Part shown: positions 20,036 through 31,035 of the stretch, piece by piece
Layout: each line of letters opens with the position of its first letter
Position numbering within the stretch: position 1 is the stretch's first letter
NCBI GenBank assembly: GCA_963575745.1
Contig: CAUYUJ010014349.1
Span: 973,285 to 1,037,284 of the forward strand
Origin: Prorocentrum cordatum
Lineage: Eukaryota > Sar > Dinophyceae > Prorocentrales > Prorocentraceae
Direction: 5' to 3'
DNA length: 64,000 nt
Notes under the pieces: model-generated
Database searches by the model: none
Told to the model about the DNA's origin: nothing
What the model saw: only the letters and a program-made list of their open reading frames with translations
Position numbers and translations under genes: made by a program

Positions 20036-21315
20036 GAGGCGGCGACCTGCGGCGACGAGGCGGCGACGGGGAGGCGACTGCGACAACATAGCCGACAGAC
20101 CGCCACCCAGGCCCAGAAGACTGGCAGCGACGAGGCGATCTCCCCCAGCCGTTCCGCCCTTAAAAATAGACGTCTTCCCTTCACCGTCGCTCTCCTCTGG
20201 TATCCCATCTCATTCCACACCGCCCCCCATCCGATGCGCCATGTCTCTTCCAGTCTCTCTTCCCTCGCTCCATTCCAGTCCTTCTTTCTATCCCGTCCTT
20301 CTCTTCGTTCCTGTTTTTTCTCCGTTTGCCCTTTCTTTGTTGGACAGTCTACGTGCAAGCTGATTCGTGCATCGTCACTCCTCCAGCACGTTGGCGGGGT
20401 GGTCTTCAGATGCTGTGTCAACATCGTGTGCCTGGCCCCATGACACCGTTCATCCATTTGGTTCCTGCCATTGCATGCTGTAGTCGCGCGCTGTTGGGTA
20501 GCAGCGAAATTAGCCGTTGCACTACACAGCCTCAGAATGTGCTCAGCTGTTTGTTCACTACTCTCCCGGATCCTCATCCCTGCATCTGGTGTTCCCCTTC
20601 ATCACGACCTTCGGTGCGATGTACACAGAAAACAATTGTTGTTCGACGATCGCTTCGCAAATCAAAGTTATGTCCTTCGATCTTGCCAAGGATATAGTTG
20701 CCTGCTGTTTCACGTACCTCAAGTTCTATTGTGATGTACCAGGCATTTTCAGACATGATGTTGGTTTAGCATCCAGGATGGTCATGATATGGCATGATGG
20801 TGGTTGCGGTAATGGTGATGATATGGTTAACGATGTTGGCGGTGACGATGGTCATTCTAGTGACCACGGGCACATTTTGCACAGTACGTTCTAATAATGT
20901 GTTCATTGAGCGAAGCCGAAGACGAAGACAGCCAGTGTATTCAAAAGTAAGGCTGCGCTAGCTGCCTAACCGTAGGCCAAGATTGAGACTCGGCATTTGG
21001 TGTTGACCTCAGGCTAAGGCTCTCCAATATGCGTGAGCGGGTCCACATGAGTCTTCAAACCGTACTTCTCCAGCTCACGTTGTCGCATGCTCCACACGGA
21101 ATATGTTTCACATCTCGTATTTCGGGCTCCTACTTTTTCCCGTGCCGTTTCTGTGAGGTCTGATCCTCGGCCGTCTTCCTCGTGCCCGGATCATCCTCTC
21201 GCCCTCAATTCCAGCGCATACGGGGCTCGCGTCTTCGCCACTCTGCCGAATTAGCGGATCGGTTGCATGTGCCTGCGAGTGGCGGCAGACCGAACAATTT
21301 GTTGACTTGTCTTTT
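20036..21315. other. Mostly unique segment
   Basis: Moderate GC. Starts with GGCGACxxGGCGAC words (20039-20080). Several overlapping frames of 85-190 codons. A weak retroelement-like motif on the minus strand is listed separately. No confident gene. Confidence 0.3.
20470..20590 (-). pseudogene. Possible relic of a non-LTR reverse-transcriptase C-terminus
   Basis: The minus strand reads SEQTAEHILRLC (20524-20559). This resembles the H-x4-C half of the zinc-knuckle-like motif that closes many LINE-type reverse transcriptases, typically written QTAEHIL..C. The upstream cysteine (TRC at about 20582) is in another frame, so a frameshift would be needed. No polymerase domain is visible. Low confidence. 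Confidence 0.15.
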
Positions 21316-21317
21316 TC

Positions 21318-21378
21318 TTTCTCTCTCTCTCTCTCTCCATATACATACACATATATATATATATATATATGTATGTGT
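21318..21378. repeat. (TC)n-(TA)n compound microsatellite
   Basis: TTTCTCTCTCTCTCTCTC, then CATATACATACACATATATA and further TA repeats. Confidence 0.9.
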
Positions 21379-21489
21379 ATCCGTAAGGGCTTCGCCCCAT
21401 GCCGCCGGCCCCTTGTCTCGGAGAATGGGAGATGCAAAAGCTAAATCATGAGGTCTGGGCGCCGCCGTGAAGCAGTGTCGGGACCTGTT

Positions 21490-21835
21490 TGTTTTTCGGC
21501 CCTGACCCCGCCGATCTGCGTGAGGGGTGCCACCGAATTTCAGGAATGTGGCAAATCCCATGTGTTTTTGGACCCTGACCCCGCCGATCTGCGTGAGGGG
21601 TGCCACCGTATTTTAGAAATGTTGCAAATCTTTTGTGTTTTTGGACCCTGACCCCGCCGATCTGCATGAGGGGTGCCGCCGAATTTCAGAAATGTGGCAC
21701 ATCCCCTGTGTTTTTTTACCCTGACCCCGCCGATCTGCGTTAGGGGTGCCACTGAAGTTCAAAAACGCGGCAAATCCTTAGTGTTTTTGGACCCTGACTC
21801 TGCGGATCTGCGTGAGGGGTGCTAATGTTTACCCC
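21490..21835. repeat. 73-bp tandem satellite, five units
   Basis: CCTGACCCCGCCGATCTGCG starts at 21501, 21574, 21647 and 21720, with a variant at 21793: exactly 73 bases each time. Each unit continues with TGAGGGGTGCCACCGAATTT, CAGAAATGTGGCAAATCC and TGTGTTTTTGGAC. Length is more conserved than sequence. 73 is not a multiple of three, so this is not coding. Confidence 0.9.
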
Positions 21836-23110
21836 CCAGATATTTTGAGAACCCTCCCAGGGCGTGGTAGTTCTGCTGGTTTGGGCTCCCCCCCCCCCTC
21901 GCGCGTTCATCAACAAGGAACAGTAAGCAGCAAGAAGCAGAACTGTAACAGTGGAAACTGGAAGCTGCAAGTGGCACAGGGAGCAGCACATTCCTGGCCT
22001 ACAGCCTGGTGGCCCCGCAAGGGGGCCGGCGGATATATAAAAGTTTTGGAGATCGCGGCGCTTAGCTTCAAAGTCTTGGTATAGCGCATGGTAGGGACGA
22101 TGCGTGGACCGAAAGGCGGACCCTGGGCTGGACCCAACAGCGTGCATATGGCCAGGGAAGGGGAGGGCAACAGCAAAACAAGACGGCAGGTGGACGACGG
22201 GCGCGCGCGCGAGTGGGCGCCCGCGCGAGTGTTCGGCAGGGCCAGTGGCCACAACGTCCGGCAGGAGGAATTCACCGGGACGTTGTCCCAAACGTCTCCC
22301 CGTAGTTTTGTCAGACGTTTTCAGCCGCTTGAGGGCGCCGTGATTGGCTCCGACGGTGTCTGGAGGGATGTTCTGTGCAAGTTGCGAGTGCAGGGGGAGG
22401 TTAGTGAAGAGTGTGTCATAGAGGTTAGGAAGAAGAGCCGTCTTGGGTCCATCTTGGGCCCTCGTGCGCTGGTCTTGGCCGTCTCCCGGGCCTCTTCTGG
22501 AAGTCCAGGAGGCCCGAAAAGTGCCCACGAGGAGTCCCTGGAGCCGTCCAAATTCTACGGGGGGGTTGGTCGGAAGCCGTGTTGGAGCCTAGTTGGAGCC
22601 TCTGGGGGCGCATGAAATTGCGGTGAGCCCGAAGTGGCCAGCATGCGAAGAGCAGTTCAACGAATGAAGGATCCATGAATTCGGGCCTCCAGGGAAAGGA
22701 AGTTGGGCCCCCCTCGGGCCTCCTAGGTGCCATGCTGGAGCAGCTTAGAGCATCGGAAACGCCTCTCGGGCCATTTTTCAGAACGTGAATTACCTACCCC
22801 GCTTTCGCGTCCAGGCAAAACCAAACCATACCACGCGCCTCCTCGTCAAGCGGCCTGACCAGTACAAGCTGCAATTTGGCATCGTTTGGTATCTCTTGGA
22901 AGCGTGGGTGGTCAAAAGCGAGGTAGGTTTGTTTTCCCCCCAATTGTTTGCGGCTGTGAGGGGGCCGTGTTGGGTCCAGCTCGGGCCGTCTTCTGGAGGC
23001 ATCTTTGGGCCCTCGTGCATCGCTCTCGGCCGTCCTCGGGCCCCTGCTGAGGGGTCCAGGGGGCGCGCCCGCGAGGGGTCGTCGGAGCCGTCCAGATTCT
23101 AGGGGGGGGA
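21836..23110. other. Unique DNA with CTTGGGCC/GTCCAGG-type repeats
   Basis: 22430-22610, 22690-22760 and 22960-23105 carry degenerate GGGCCxTCTTGGG and GAGCCGTCCA(A/G)ATTCTA phrases. GAGCCGTCCAAATTCTACGG at about 22541 and GAGCCGTCCAGATTCTAGGG at about 23087 flank a possible 545-base duplication. No gene recognised. Confidence 0.45.
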
Positions 23111-23154
23111 CCCATCCTTAGTGTCAGATGATATAGAGAGAGGAATGTCTTTAT

Positions 23155-23345
23155 GCTTATTTCTTGCTTGGTCGTTCTCTTTCACTCTCTCTCTCTCGCT
23201 CTCCCTATCTCGTTCTCTCTCTCTCTCTCTCTCGTTCTCCTGCATCCTCCGCCCATTCGCGAACACGTTGGTTCGCCTCGCAGGTGTTGCCTCATGTTTG
23301 GGTCTCTCTGTCTCTCTCCCTCTCTCTCCCTCTTCTGCACGAGGG
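23155..23345. repeat. (TC)n-rich tract
   Basis: CTCTCTCTCTCGCTCTCCC and similar runs to about 23338. Confidence 0.88.
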
Positions 23346-24280
23346 GTGCGAGTGAGAGAGCGGGAGCGGAAGAGGACGACGAGAAGGATGGTTGGACCGC
23401 GAGGGGGCGAGAGGCCGATGAGAAATGGGAGCGCTTCGGGGGAGATAAGGAAAGGCGGAGTCACTACAGCGCAAGGCTGCGTCGAGCAGACGGTCGCCGA
23501 AAGACGAGAAGCGTAGTGGACGCATGTGCGCTTTCCCGCCTCCCGCCAGATGTGTAATTGCCGTCCCCAGCTGTGCCAACGTGAGGCCCGGGTGGGTCCG
23601 TGGGGAAAGCGTGTTCCTCTTCGAGGAGCGTTGAGCATTACGTCATGCAGATCCGCGAAGCTCTCCACACTCCTCTGACAAAAAGGAGGAAGAGGAGGTA
23701 CGAGAACGACCTTCCCAGGAGCCCAGGGCCCCGAAGACAATGAGGCGACCACTCTACATGTCTTATCTGGCATGCTGGGGGCCAGTTTGGGGCTTCGGGG
23801 CCCGTCGAGAAACAGCCTCGGTGACAAATCCGGATTTTCTGGCAAATCGGCAAAACAGCACCCTTTCCTGCAAAGTCAGAGTTTTGAGCGCCCAGCCTGT
23901 GAAATGTGGTCAGCCAATGGTGCGTGATTCGGTACCTCAATGGCGCAGCATTGGCTACATTCCACGGACCCCGGCGGACCATCGGGTATGGCGATGCATG
24001 CGGCTGCAATCGTTTGGACTAGCGGTCATTTGAGGCGAGCCCTGCAGGCGACAGTTTCGGCTGCCCTGGCGATTGTCGTCAGCTGGTCGCGCAGTGGTTT
24101 GTCCTGCTGCACTGCAGGATTCTGGTCAATGCCTGGGCCTGGCGGGGTGTTTTGCAGGTTTGGGTTGCATTGCCCTGGCTCATCCTGGGAGTGTTGCAGG
24201 GCATGCTTTTTTTCCCTACCTAGGCTCTGCCTAGAAGGGTTCTTACTCTCTAGCTTAAAGGGGCCGGGCAGTGGAAAGCG
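23346..24280. other. Unique segment; no gene recognised
   Basis: A weak hairpin at 23898-23970 (GTGAAATGTGGTCAGCCAAT against ATTGGCTACATTCCAC). Frames of up to 144 codons with no domain. Confidence 0.35.
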
Positions 24281-24737
24281 CCCCAGGCGGTTCCCCCAGT
24301 CCCCTGGGAGCGGTTCCCCCCAGTCCCCTGGGAGCTTTAGCTTTAGCTTTAGCTTTAGCTTAGCTTTAGCTTAGCTTTAGCTTAGCTGTAGCTTAGCTTT
24401 AGCTTAGCGTTTCGCTTAGCTTTTCGCTTAGCGTTTAGCTTAGCTTTAGCTTAGCTTTAGCTTAGCTTGAGCTTAGCTGTAGCTTAGCTTTAGCTTAGCT
24501 TTAGCTTAGCTTTAGCTTAGCTTTAGCTTAGCGTCAGCTTAGCTTTAGCTTAGCTTTAGCTAGCTAGCTTAGCTTTAGCTTAGCTTGCTCAGCTTTAGCT
24601 TAGCTTTAGCTTAGCTTTAGCTTAGCTTTAGCTTAGTTTTAGCTTAGCTTTAGCTTAGCTTTAGCTTAGCTGTGGCTTAGCTGTGGCTTAGCTTTAGCTT
24701 AGCTTTAGCTTAGCTTTAGCTTAGCTTTAGCTTAGCG
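24281..24737. repeat. 11-bp AGCTTTAGCTT minisatellite
   Basis: Two copies of GCGGTTCCCCCAGTCCCCTG.GGAGC lead into about 36 units of AGCTTTAGCTT with AGCGTTT, AGCTGTA and AGCTGTGG variants. The palindrome AGCT recurs every 5-6 bases. Not a telomere motif: there is no G triplet. Confidence 0.9.
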
Positions 24738-25970
24738 TTACTGTTACTACTAATGCTGCTTTCCTAGGGGTTCCAACTCCTAGGTAGGGTCGCACTGGGA
24801 TAATTTGTGACGCCGCGCGGACCCCTGGCACACCTCTGTCCCCCAGGAGCTCCCGGCGCTGGACACGGCCCTGCGGGGCCCCGGACTCGCCTGCGGCACT
24901 CTTGCCGTTCCTCCTCGAGTGCATGTCCGTCCAGGGGAGGGTGCGGCGCCCTCCGCACCGCGGCCCTTGCCGCGTGCGTGTCCGGGGCGCGTCCCCGGGG
25001 CCATGGGCTCGGCGCCTCCATCGGATGAGCATGTTTCGAGGGATGTTCCCCCCCCCCCCCGCGGCCGCCCTGTTCGTCCTCTTCCTTCTCCTGCACGCTG
25101 GCCACTTCGCTTGTCGGTGCCCCCGTTTAATTCGCTCTATCGCTGGTGCAGCCATTCTGCCTCGCCGCCGACGAAACATGTTTGGAGGGATGTTGGATGT
25201 CCTGGTTTGGCGTGTCCGGGTTTCAGCCGGCCCTGAGGTCCAGGGGCTCGCGCACCGAGAAAAAACATGAAGATGAGCGCCAGGTGTCGGGTGGTTGGAT
25301 CGACCCGGGCGCGATGCTTCTCTCTGCCGAGCTCTCCTGAAGAGACCCGGCGGGACCATCTTGTGGCCGTCTGGGCAGATCGCGTGGCCGTCTTCGAGCA
25401 GCCGTGGAGCGGTATATCGGGCAGTCGCGGCGTGTTTTCGGGCTCACTGGGAGCTTGGGGTGCTATCAGCGCTGTCTTGGGGGCTCCCGGTGCCGAGGCA
25501 CTGTGCGGCCTTCCTGGAGCCGTCTTGGGCCGAAGAGCACGGGAGATCCAATGATGGAGCACATATCTCAGGAGAGGAAAAAACACACAGACACAATTAA
25601 TCCTCGATTCCCCCGAAAATATGGGAAAATATGGGAAGTGGGCGGGGAGACAGAAACCCAGAAAATATGGGAGAATATTGGGAATAGTTTTATTTGTGTA
25701 TTTATTTGTGTGTCCTGGGGCCCCTTCAATATCACAGATTGCCCATGACAGCCCAGGGCCGTCCTGGGCGCGACGGTTCTACCAAGCTCTTCCGAAGAGC
25801 CCCGATAGAGAACCATGTGCTAGGCCGCCCAGAGGGGTCTTGGGACTGATCTTGAGCCGTCTTGGGGATGCCCATGGACAGTCTTGGGACCTCCTTGGGG
25901 TTTCTTGGGGCTCCCTGAGGGTATTGTAGTGGCCTTCGGCCAGTGCCGCCGATCCGGGTCGCTCGGGGTT
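24738..25970. other. GC-rich unique DNA with CTTGGG repeats
   Basis: 25330-25550 and 25745-25925 carry CTTGGGGxTCCC-type words. 25618-25690 repeats AAAATATGGGA. Overlapping frames on both strands; none recognised. Confidence 0.4.
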
Positions 25971-26095
25971 ATTCTCCAGACGCAGAAATTATGGGCGCAC
26001 ACTCAAACGCACACACACAGTCACACCACTTAACCTGCGCCGCAGACATGCGCACACAGCATCACCCACACACACATACTAGTTGGGAAACGCTC

Positions 26096-26116
26096 CTGTA
26101 GTACTAGTAGTAGTAT

Positions 26117-26149
<33 letters not shown>

Positions 26150-26150
26150 C

Positions 26151-26185
<35 letters not shown>

Positions 26186-26232
26186 TAGTAGTAGTAGTAG
26201 TGGTTGTGGTAGTAGTGGTAGTAGTAGTAGAG
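26096..26232. repeat. (GTA)n trinucleotide repeat
   Basis: Long GTAGTAGTA tract with GTGGTA variants. Confidence 0.95.
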
Positions 26233-26297
26233 GCCTCGTTCCGCGGCTTCTCTCGACTTCCCGCGGTCTCTCTCAAGTTTCGAGCACGCGGTGAGTT

Positions 26298-26560
26298 TCA
26301 CGATATATGTGTGTGTATGTACGCGTGCATGCATGTATGCATGCATTGATCATGTGTGCCTGTGTGTAGGTACGTATGTATGTATGTATGCTTGTGCGCG
26401 TATGTATGTATTTAGTTTGTATGTATGTTTGTATGTGTGTATGATAATATGTGTGTATGTGTGTGAATGTAAGTATGTATGTCTGGAAGATTGTTTTTCT
26501 ATGTATGCAAATGTGTTTAAATGTAGGTATGTATGCATGTGTGTATGGATGTGCGTTTGA
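26298..26560. repeat. GTAT/GCAT tetranucleotide-rich tract
   Basis: TGTGTATGTACGCGTGCATG, GTATGTATGTATGC and relatives. Confidence 0.85.
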
Positions 26561-26724
26561 AGAGCGAGGATGTTTCAAAGAAGAGGCACTCGGTGACGCG
26601 ATCGTTGAGGGATAGGAGTGAGGTCGCAGAGGAGGAGGAGGAGAATGAGGAAGAGGCGATAACTTGAAGGAAAACGATGAGACGGAGGACATCCTGCCGG
26701 TGGCGCCCTGGGCGGTGCCGCGGA

Positions 26725-27300
26725 AGAAACCGGGGGCCTGCCGGAGGCAGTCTGGAGGCCTCTGGGGAGCTGTTTTGGGGCCTCTTGGAACCTCTTTTGG
26801 GCCTCTTGTGGGCTTCTTGGGGCCCCTTGGGGGTCTCTTGGGGCCTCCTGGGGGCCTCTTGGGGCGGAAAGCTCGGTTCTTTCGGTTCGTGGTCCCCCTC
26901 TTGGGCCCCTCTTGGGGCTCTCTTGGGGCCTTCTTGGGCTGTCCAGAGGCCCTCTTGGGCCGTCTTGGGGCCCTCTTGGGCCGTCTTGGGGCTCTCTTGG
27001 GCCGTGTTGGAAGCATCGTGGGCCGTCTTGGGACGGACTTGGGGGCCTCTTGGGCCGTCTTCGAGCGTCGGACGCCCGAAAAGGCAAGAACGCTAAAAAC
27101 CCTGAGAAAACCAATGAAAATCAACGATTCTGGCCTCTTGGGGCCCTCTTGGGAGGCCTCTTGGAAGCTTCTTGGGGCGTCTTGGAGACACCTTGGGCCG
27201 TCTGGAGGCCATCTCGGGCGTCTTGGAGCGATTTTTCGGCGACTCGGGGCCCTCTTGGAACCCCTTGGGGGTCTCTTGGGCCCCCCCCCTCCTCCAAAGC
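26725..27300. repeat. CTCTTGGGGCC decamer-type repeats
   Basis: Dense, degenerate CTCTTGGG(G/C)CC(G/C)TC units. The plus strand yields a 270-codon frame of GPLGGLLG-like repeats and the minus strand RPKRAPRRPK-like repeats. Similar blocks occur at 22430, 25745 and 36010. I recall such peptides as common predicted-protein artefacts in dinoflagellate assemblies. I see no start context, domain or conserved ends. Confidence 0.75.
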
Positions 27301-28767
27301 GCCGGAAAAAGCGGAGCATGGCGCCCCCCCCCCCCCTATCTTCCACTCCCCCGGAGCGGCCCCGGGGTTCGCCGGAAACTCGCACCCCCCCCCCCCCCCC
27401 CCACCCCCCCTTCCCCGGCAGAGCCACCCCGGCGACCCCCCCAGAGGCTGAAGCTCAGCCTCGAGGCTGTAGCTGAGACTCCTTGAAACTCACACGCCGG
27501 ATCGGCGGATTTTTAGGCTCTCCGAAGCTTTCCTGAAGCCGCGGTGGACATACAGGCCCTCGTGTGTTGTACCTGTTGATGGCTTCAGGGAAAATCTTGG
27601 GTGTGGGGGCTCTTGGGAAGCTCTCTTGGAGCATCTGGGCGGCTTTTGGGGCCGCCAGGGAGGACTCTGCCTCTCATCTTGGGGACTTAGCGTGTCGTCC
27701 TGGGGCGGATTCTGGTCCGGTCCTACGGCGTGAAGGAGCCTCGACGATGGAAAACGTCGGAGGCGGTTTCTTTAGTTTGTGTGCGAGTGAGGGGCTGCCC
27801 CTCGAAAGCAAGGGTGTGCGCAGCTGGTTTGGCTGAATCGCAGTCGGCTGCTCTCTCGGCCGTTTTGGGTTTGGTCGGCTGCTGCGCCGCTGCGTCCCTC
27901 TGGTCAATGCTTACCAACCAATCGGGACCGAACCCACCGCGCCATTGGAGGGCGTCGAGGGCCGTGGCCCGCGGCGGGCCCTGGACGGGCACACTTTGAG
28001 CCCTTTGTTGGGCACTGGCAGAAGCGAGATGAACCAACGCATGCCAACGCGTCCGCACGCGCCGTCGATGTTTGTAGCGCGCGCGAGCTCGGCAGCTCTC
28101 ACTGCTGCCGCTGCTAGCCAGGGAATTGCGTGTCCGCGCTCGCCTTCCAGAGCCAGGCCCCGTTCCGAACCAACACCGCTGTCCAGAAACAATTAGTACG
28201 AGGTGCCTTTGGAGGCCTCGCGATGGTTCGTCGCGGATTGGAGGCTCCTTGTAGCGAGTGGCGGTGCCAGCATCGTGCGCGCGCGCGTTGGCAGGTGATC
28301 CCGCTATCTGATTGACGCGGTTTGTACGTTTGTGATTTTTGCTTCGTGCGTGTGCTGTGCTCGGTGCGGCACGCTGCGCCTCGCGTGCTTGGCCTGCCGC
28401 TGGTTTGCCCGGCGCGCGCGTGGTGCGCGCGCGTTGGTCGAGGGCGGCCCTCGATTTGTTTCGTGTTTGTTCCAGGCCCTCCTGCGCGTCAGGTCTTCGC
28501 TTGCGCTTTTCGCTTCATCCCTTCTGTTTGTCTCTCCTCTCCTCTCCTCTTCTCCTCTTCTCCCCCTCCTTTTCCTGCTCTTTTTTTTTCCGCTTCGTTT
28601 CCTCATCTCCCATCCCCTTTTATATTGCGTGGTATGTCTTCGTTTTGTGGCCGCGCCACGGCAATTTCAGCGCGCCCTTCGCGCCGCGCGCTGTTCGTTG
28701 TCCCCGAGCGATTTGTTTTTGAAAGTCCCTGTGGTGCGCACCGCGCGCCAGTGCCGCGACTAGTCTA
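27301..28767. other. Mostly unique; no gene assigned
   Basis: C-runs at 27280-27410. 27564-28058 has ordinary-looking frames on both strands (90 codons plus, 111 codons minus) without domains. 28320-28620 is pyrimidine-rich (CTCCTCTCCTCTCCTC at about 28537). Confidence 0.35.
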
Positions 28768-29812
28768 GCGCGCCCATCGCGCAGTTCGCGGCCCCATGTG
28801 CAACCCTGCCGACGCGATGTGGCCGCGGGCCGCCTCCCCGACCATTCCTGATCAACGTTCGCAGGTTTCGTGGCCCCACGAGGAGCTCGACCGAAATCCC
28901 GCAGAGCACAGGCCGCACGCCGCGGCCCAGATTATTTGAGGCCGCCCATCTCGCGGTTCGCGGCTCCATATTCTTGGAATTCCATCGACGACCCCTGCGG
29001 CGCAGGCCGGGCGCCGCGCCCGGGCCATTTCGTTTCGCCCGCCACGCCATTCGTGCCCCCATAGGGAGCACCACCTGATGCGTTGTGGCATAGGCCGCTG
29101 GCCACCGCCCAGACCATGTCAGCCCATTCAGAACACGATTCGCGCATCCCCGGGGAGGTCTACATATTTTTTCCACCGGACGCATGCCACCGCGCAGACC
29201 GTTGCAACAGGCCCATCGAACGGTTCGCGGCCCCATACGCAGAGCCCCCCCAAGGGTTTTGTCGCACAGGGCGCATGTTGCCGCCCAGACTATTTCAGAT
29301 CGCTTGTCATGTGTTTCGTGGCGCCATTAAAAGGGTTCCGCCGAAGACGCTTGCGTCGCAGGCCGCGCGCCGCCGCCCAGACCACTTCAGCTGTCCTCAC
29401 GCGATTTGCGGCCGCATTCGGAAACTCCATTGAAACGTTTTCAGGCACAAAACGCCCGCCGCCGCCCAGACCATTGAGCACCCTTCGCACTTCGTGGCCC
29501 CATATGGAACCCCGCCGAAAGAATTTGCGGCGCGTGCCGCATTGCGCCGTCCAGACCATTTCAGCAACATTGCTCACGTGTTCAGTAGCCAAATTTGGAG
29601 CGCAGGCCGCATGCCGCCGCCCCCAGCCAATTCAGCGTTGCCTCTCGCGGTCCGTGGGCCCATGCGGAGTTCCACCGGAGAATGTTGTGGCGCAGGCTGC
29701 TCGCCGCCGCCCATGCCACTTCGTCGCAGTCTTCGCGCGGTCGGTGGTTTCGTGGGGGGCTCCACCGAAGGCCCTTGTGGTAGATTTCGCATGCGGAGTC
29801 GCGCGTGTCGGG
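28768..29812. repeat. ~90-bp satellite, block 1
   Basis: Degenerate tandem units built from GCGCAGGCCGC, CGCCGCCCAGACCATTTCAG, CGCGGTTCGCGGCCCCAT and GGAGxTCCACCGAAGG. The period is near 90 bases, a multiple of three, which explains stacked frames on both strands. About 11 units. Confidence 0.85.
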
Positions 29813-30210
29813 CGGTCTTGTCTATTTTTCGCACTGCGTTCAGACATGGTTGGCTTTTCGTAGGGTTTATTTTGTTTCGGAGGGGCAAAGGGAAGATGCG
29901 GGCAAATGGACCAGCACGATGGGCAGGAGCGACGACCAAGGTCATTATTGGAAGGATGATGCGGGCGAGGGGCGCCTCCGATGATTGGCGCTCAGACCAC
30001 GCTGTTTCCGGCCATTGAGCGAGCAGTATCTCCCAGTTACATTCTATTCTGGCGAGGCTCGGAACTGACACTGTGGGCGGACGGCGCTGGTGGAGGGATC
30101 AACGAGGGAGGCTTAGGAGCAGAAGTGAGGGGGGGAGGGGCAGAGACGGGGGCGGCGGGCAGGGTTGGGGGTGGGGGCCAGAGGGCTTGCGGGGGAGCCC
30201 ATTGGAGGCT
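29813..30210. other. Spacer inside the 90-bp satellite
   Basis: Unique, no gene recognised. 30120-30200 is G-rich. Confidence 0.4.
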
Positions 30211-30227
30211 CCGCGAGGGCCCCCATG

Positions 30228-30390
30228 GGCCCGCGGTGGGTCCGGACTCCCCCCCCCGCGGTGGGTCCGGACTCCCCTCGGCATTGTTTTTTTCCACATC
30301 TGAGAAGACTGCCGAGGGGAGTCCGAACCCACCGCGGCCCCCATGGGCGCTCCCGCGGCGGTGGGTCCGGACTCCCCTCGGCAGTGGTTT
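30228..30390. repeat. Hairpin plus direct repeats of CCGCGGTGGGTCCGGACTCC
   Basis: The 28-base left arm 30256-30283 pairs with 30310-30337 at 27 of 28 positions, around a 26-base T-rich loop. Extra direct copies of the left arm lie just before it (about 30232) and after it (about 30357). No other copies found in the window. Confidence 0.8.
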
Positions 30391-31035
30391 TGGACATGTC
30401 TGGGGGGCCTGGCACGGGCTCGGCGGGGCCCCCTGGGGCCTTCGATTCTGTTGCGACTGGGGATCCAAAGTGCTGTTTGGGCCCCAGAGTTGTCGTGTCG
30501 TTCGGGGTGTGGGCGGGGGAGTATGTTGCCTCCAGATAACGCCACACTGGGTGCGCGAGAATGAGCTTGTGGAGCCTGAGCGGGGCCTGCAGTGGGCCGT
30601 CCTGGAGCTGTTTTGAAGTTTTGTAGCAGTGCCATGTTAGGATTTCGTGTTTTTTCTTTCGGTGGGCATCTTGGCGACTTGGCGGCTCTCTGGCGCCCAA
30701 TGGGGATCGATGGGCCGTTTTGGAAGCCCTGGGATTGCATTACAGCGGACTCCGTTTGCCTTCGCGCCGTCGTTCGCACGCCGTGGGAACGACGCGGAGG
30801 CATTTTAACCAATCGAAGAGTAGTGTGAAGGAACTTTTGGAGGCCGTAGTTTTTTCTCAATCCTCCTGTCCGTTGGGTCTTCGTTGGGAGCGCGGAGCGC
30901 TGAGCGCCTCATCTCCTGCCTTCCCCCTCCTCTACCACCGCCTCCTCCTTCAGACCGCTTCAGTCCGTCATCATCTATCCTCTTCTCTCCTGTGTGGTCG
31001 GTCTTCGCTTAGGAGTATCCGCCAGTGCATTTTCC
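30391..31035. other. Unique spacer
   Basis: No gene recognised. Confidence 0.35.

Noticed and set aside
24332-24737. Interstitial telomere repeat
   Set aside because: Unit AGCTTTAGCTT lacks the GGG of TTTAGGG-type telomeres.
26664-27476. 270-codon collagen-like GPLGGLLG frame
   Set aside because: Product of CTCTTGGGGCC repeats. The opposite strand is equally open, and similar repeats elsewhere lie in other frames.
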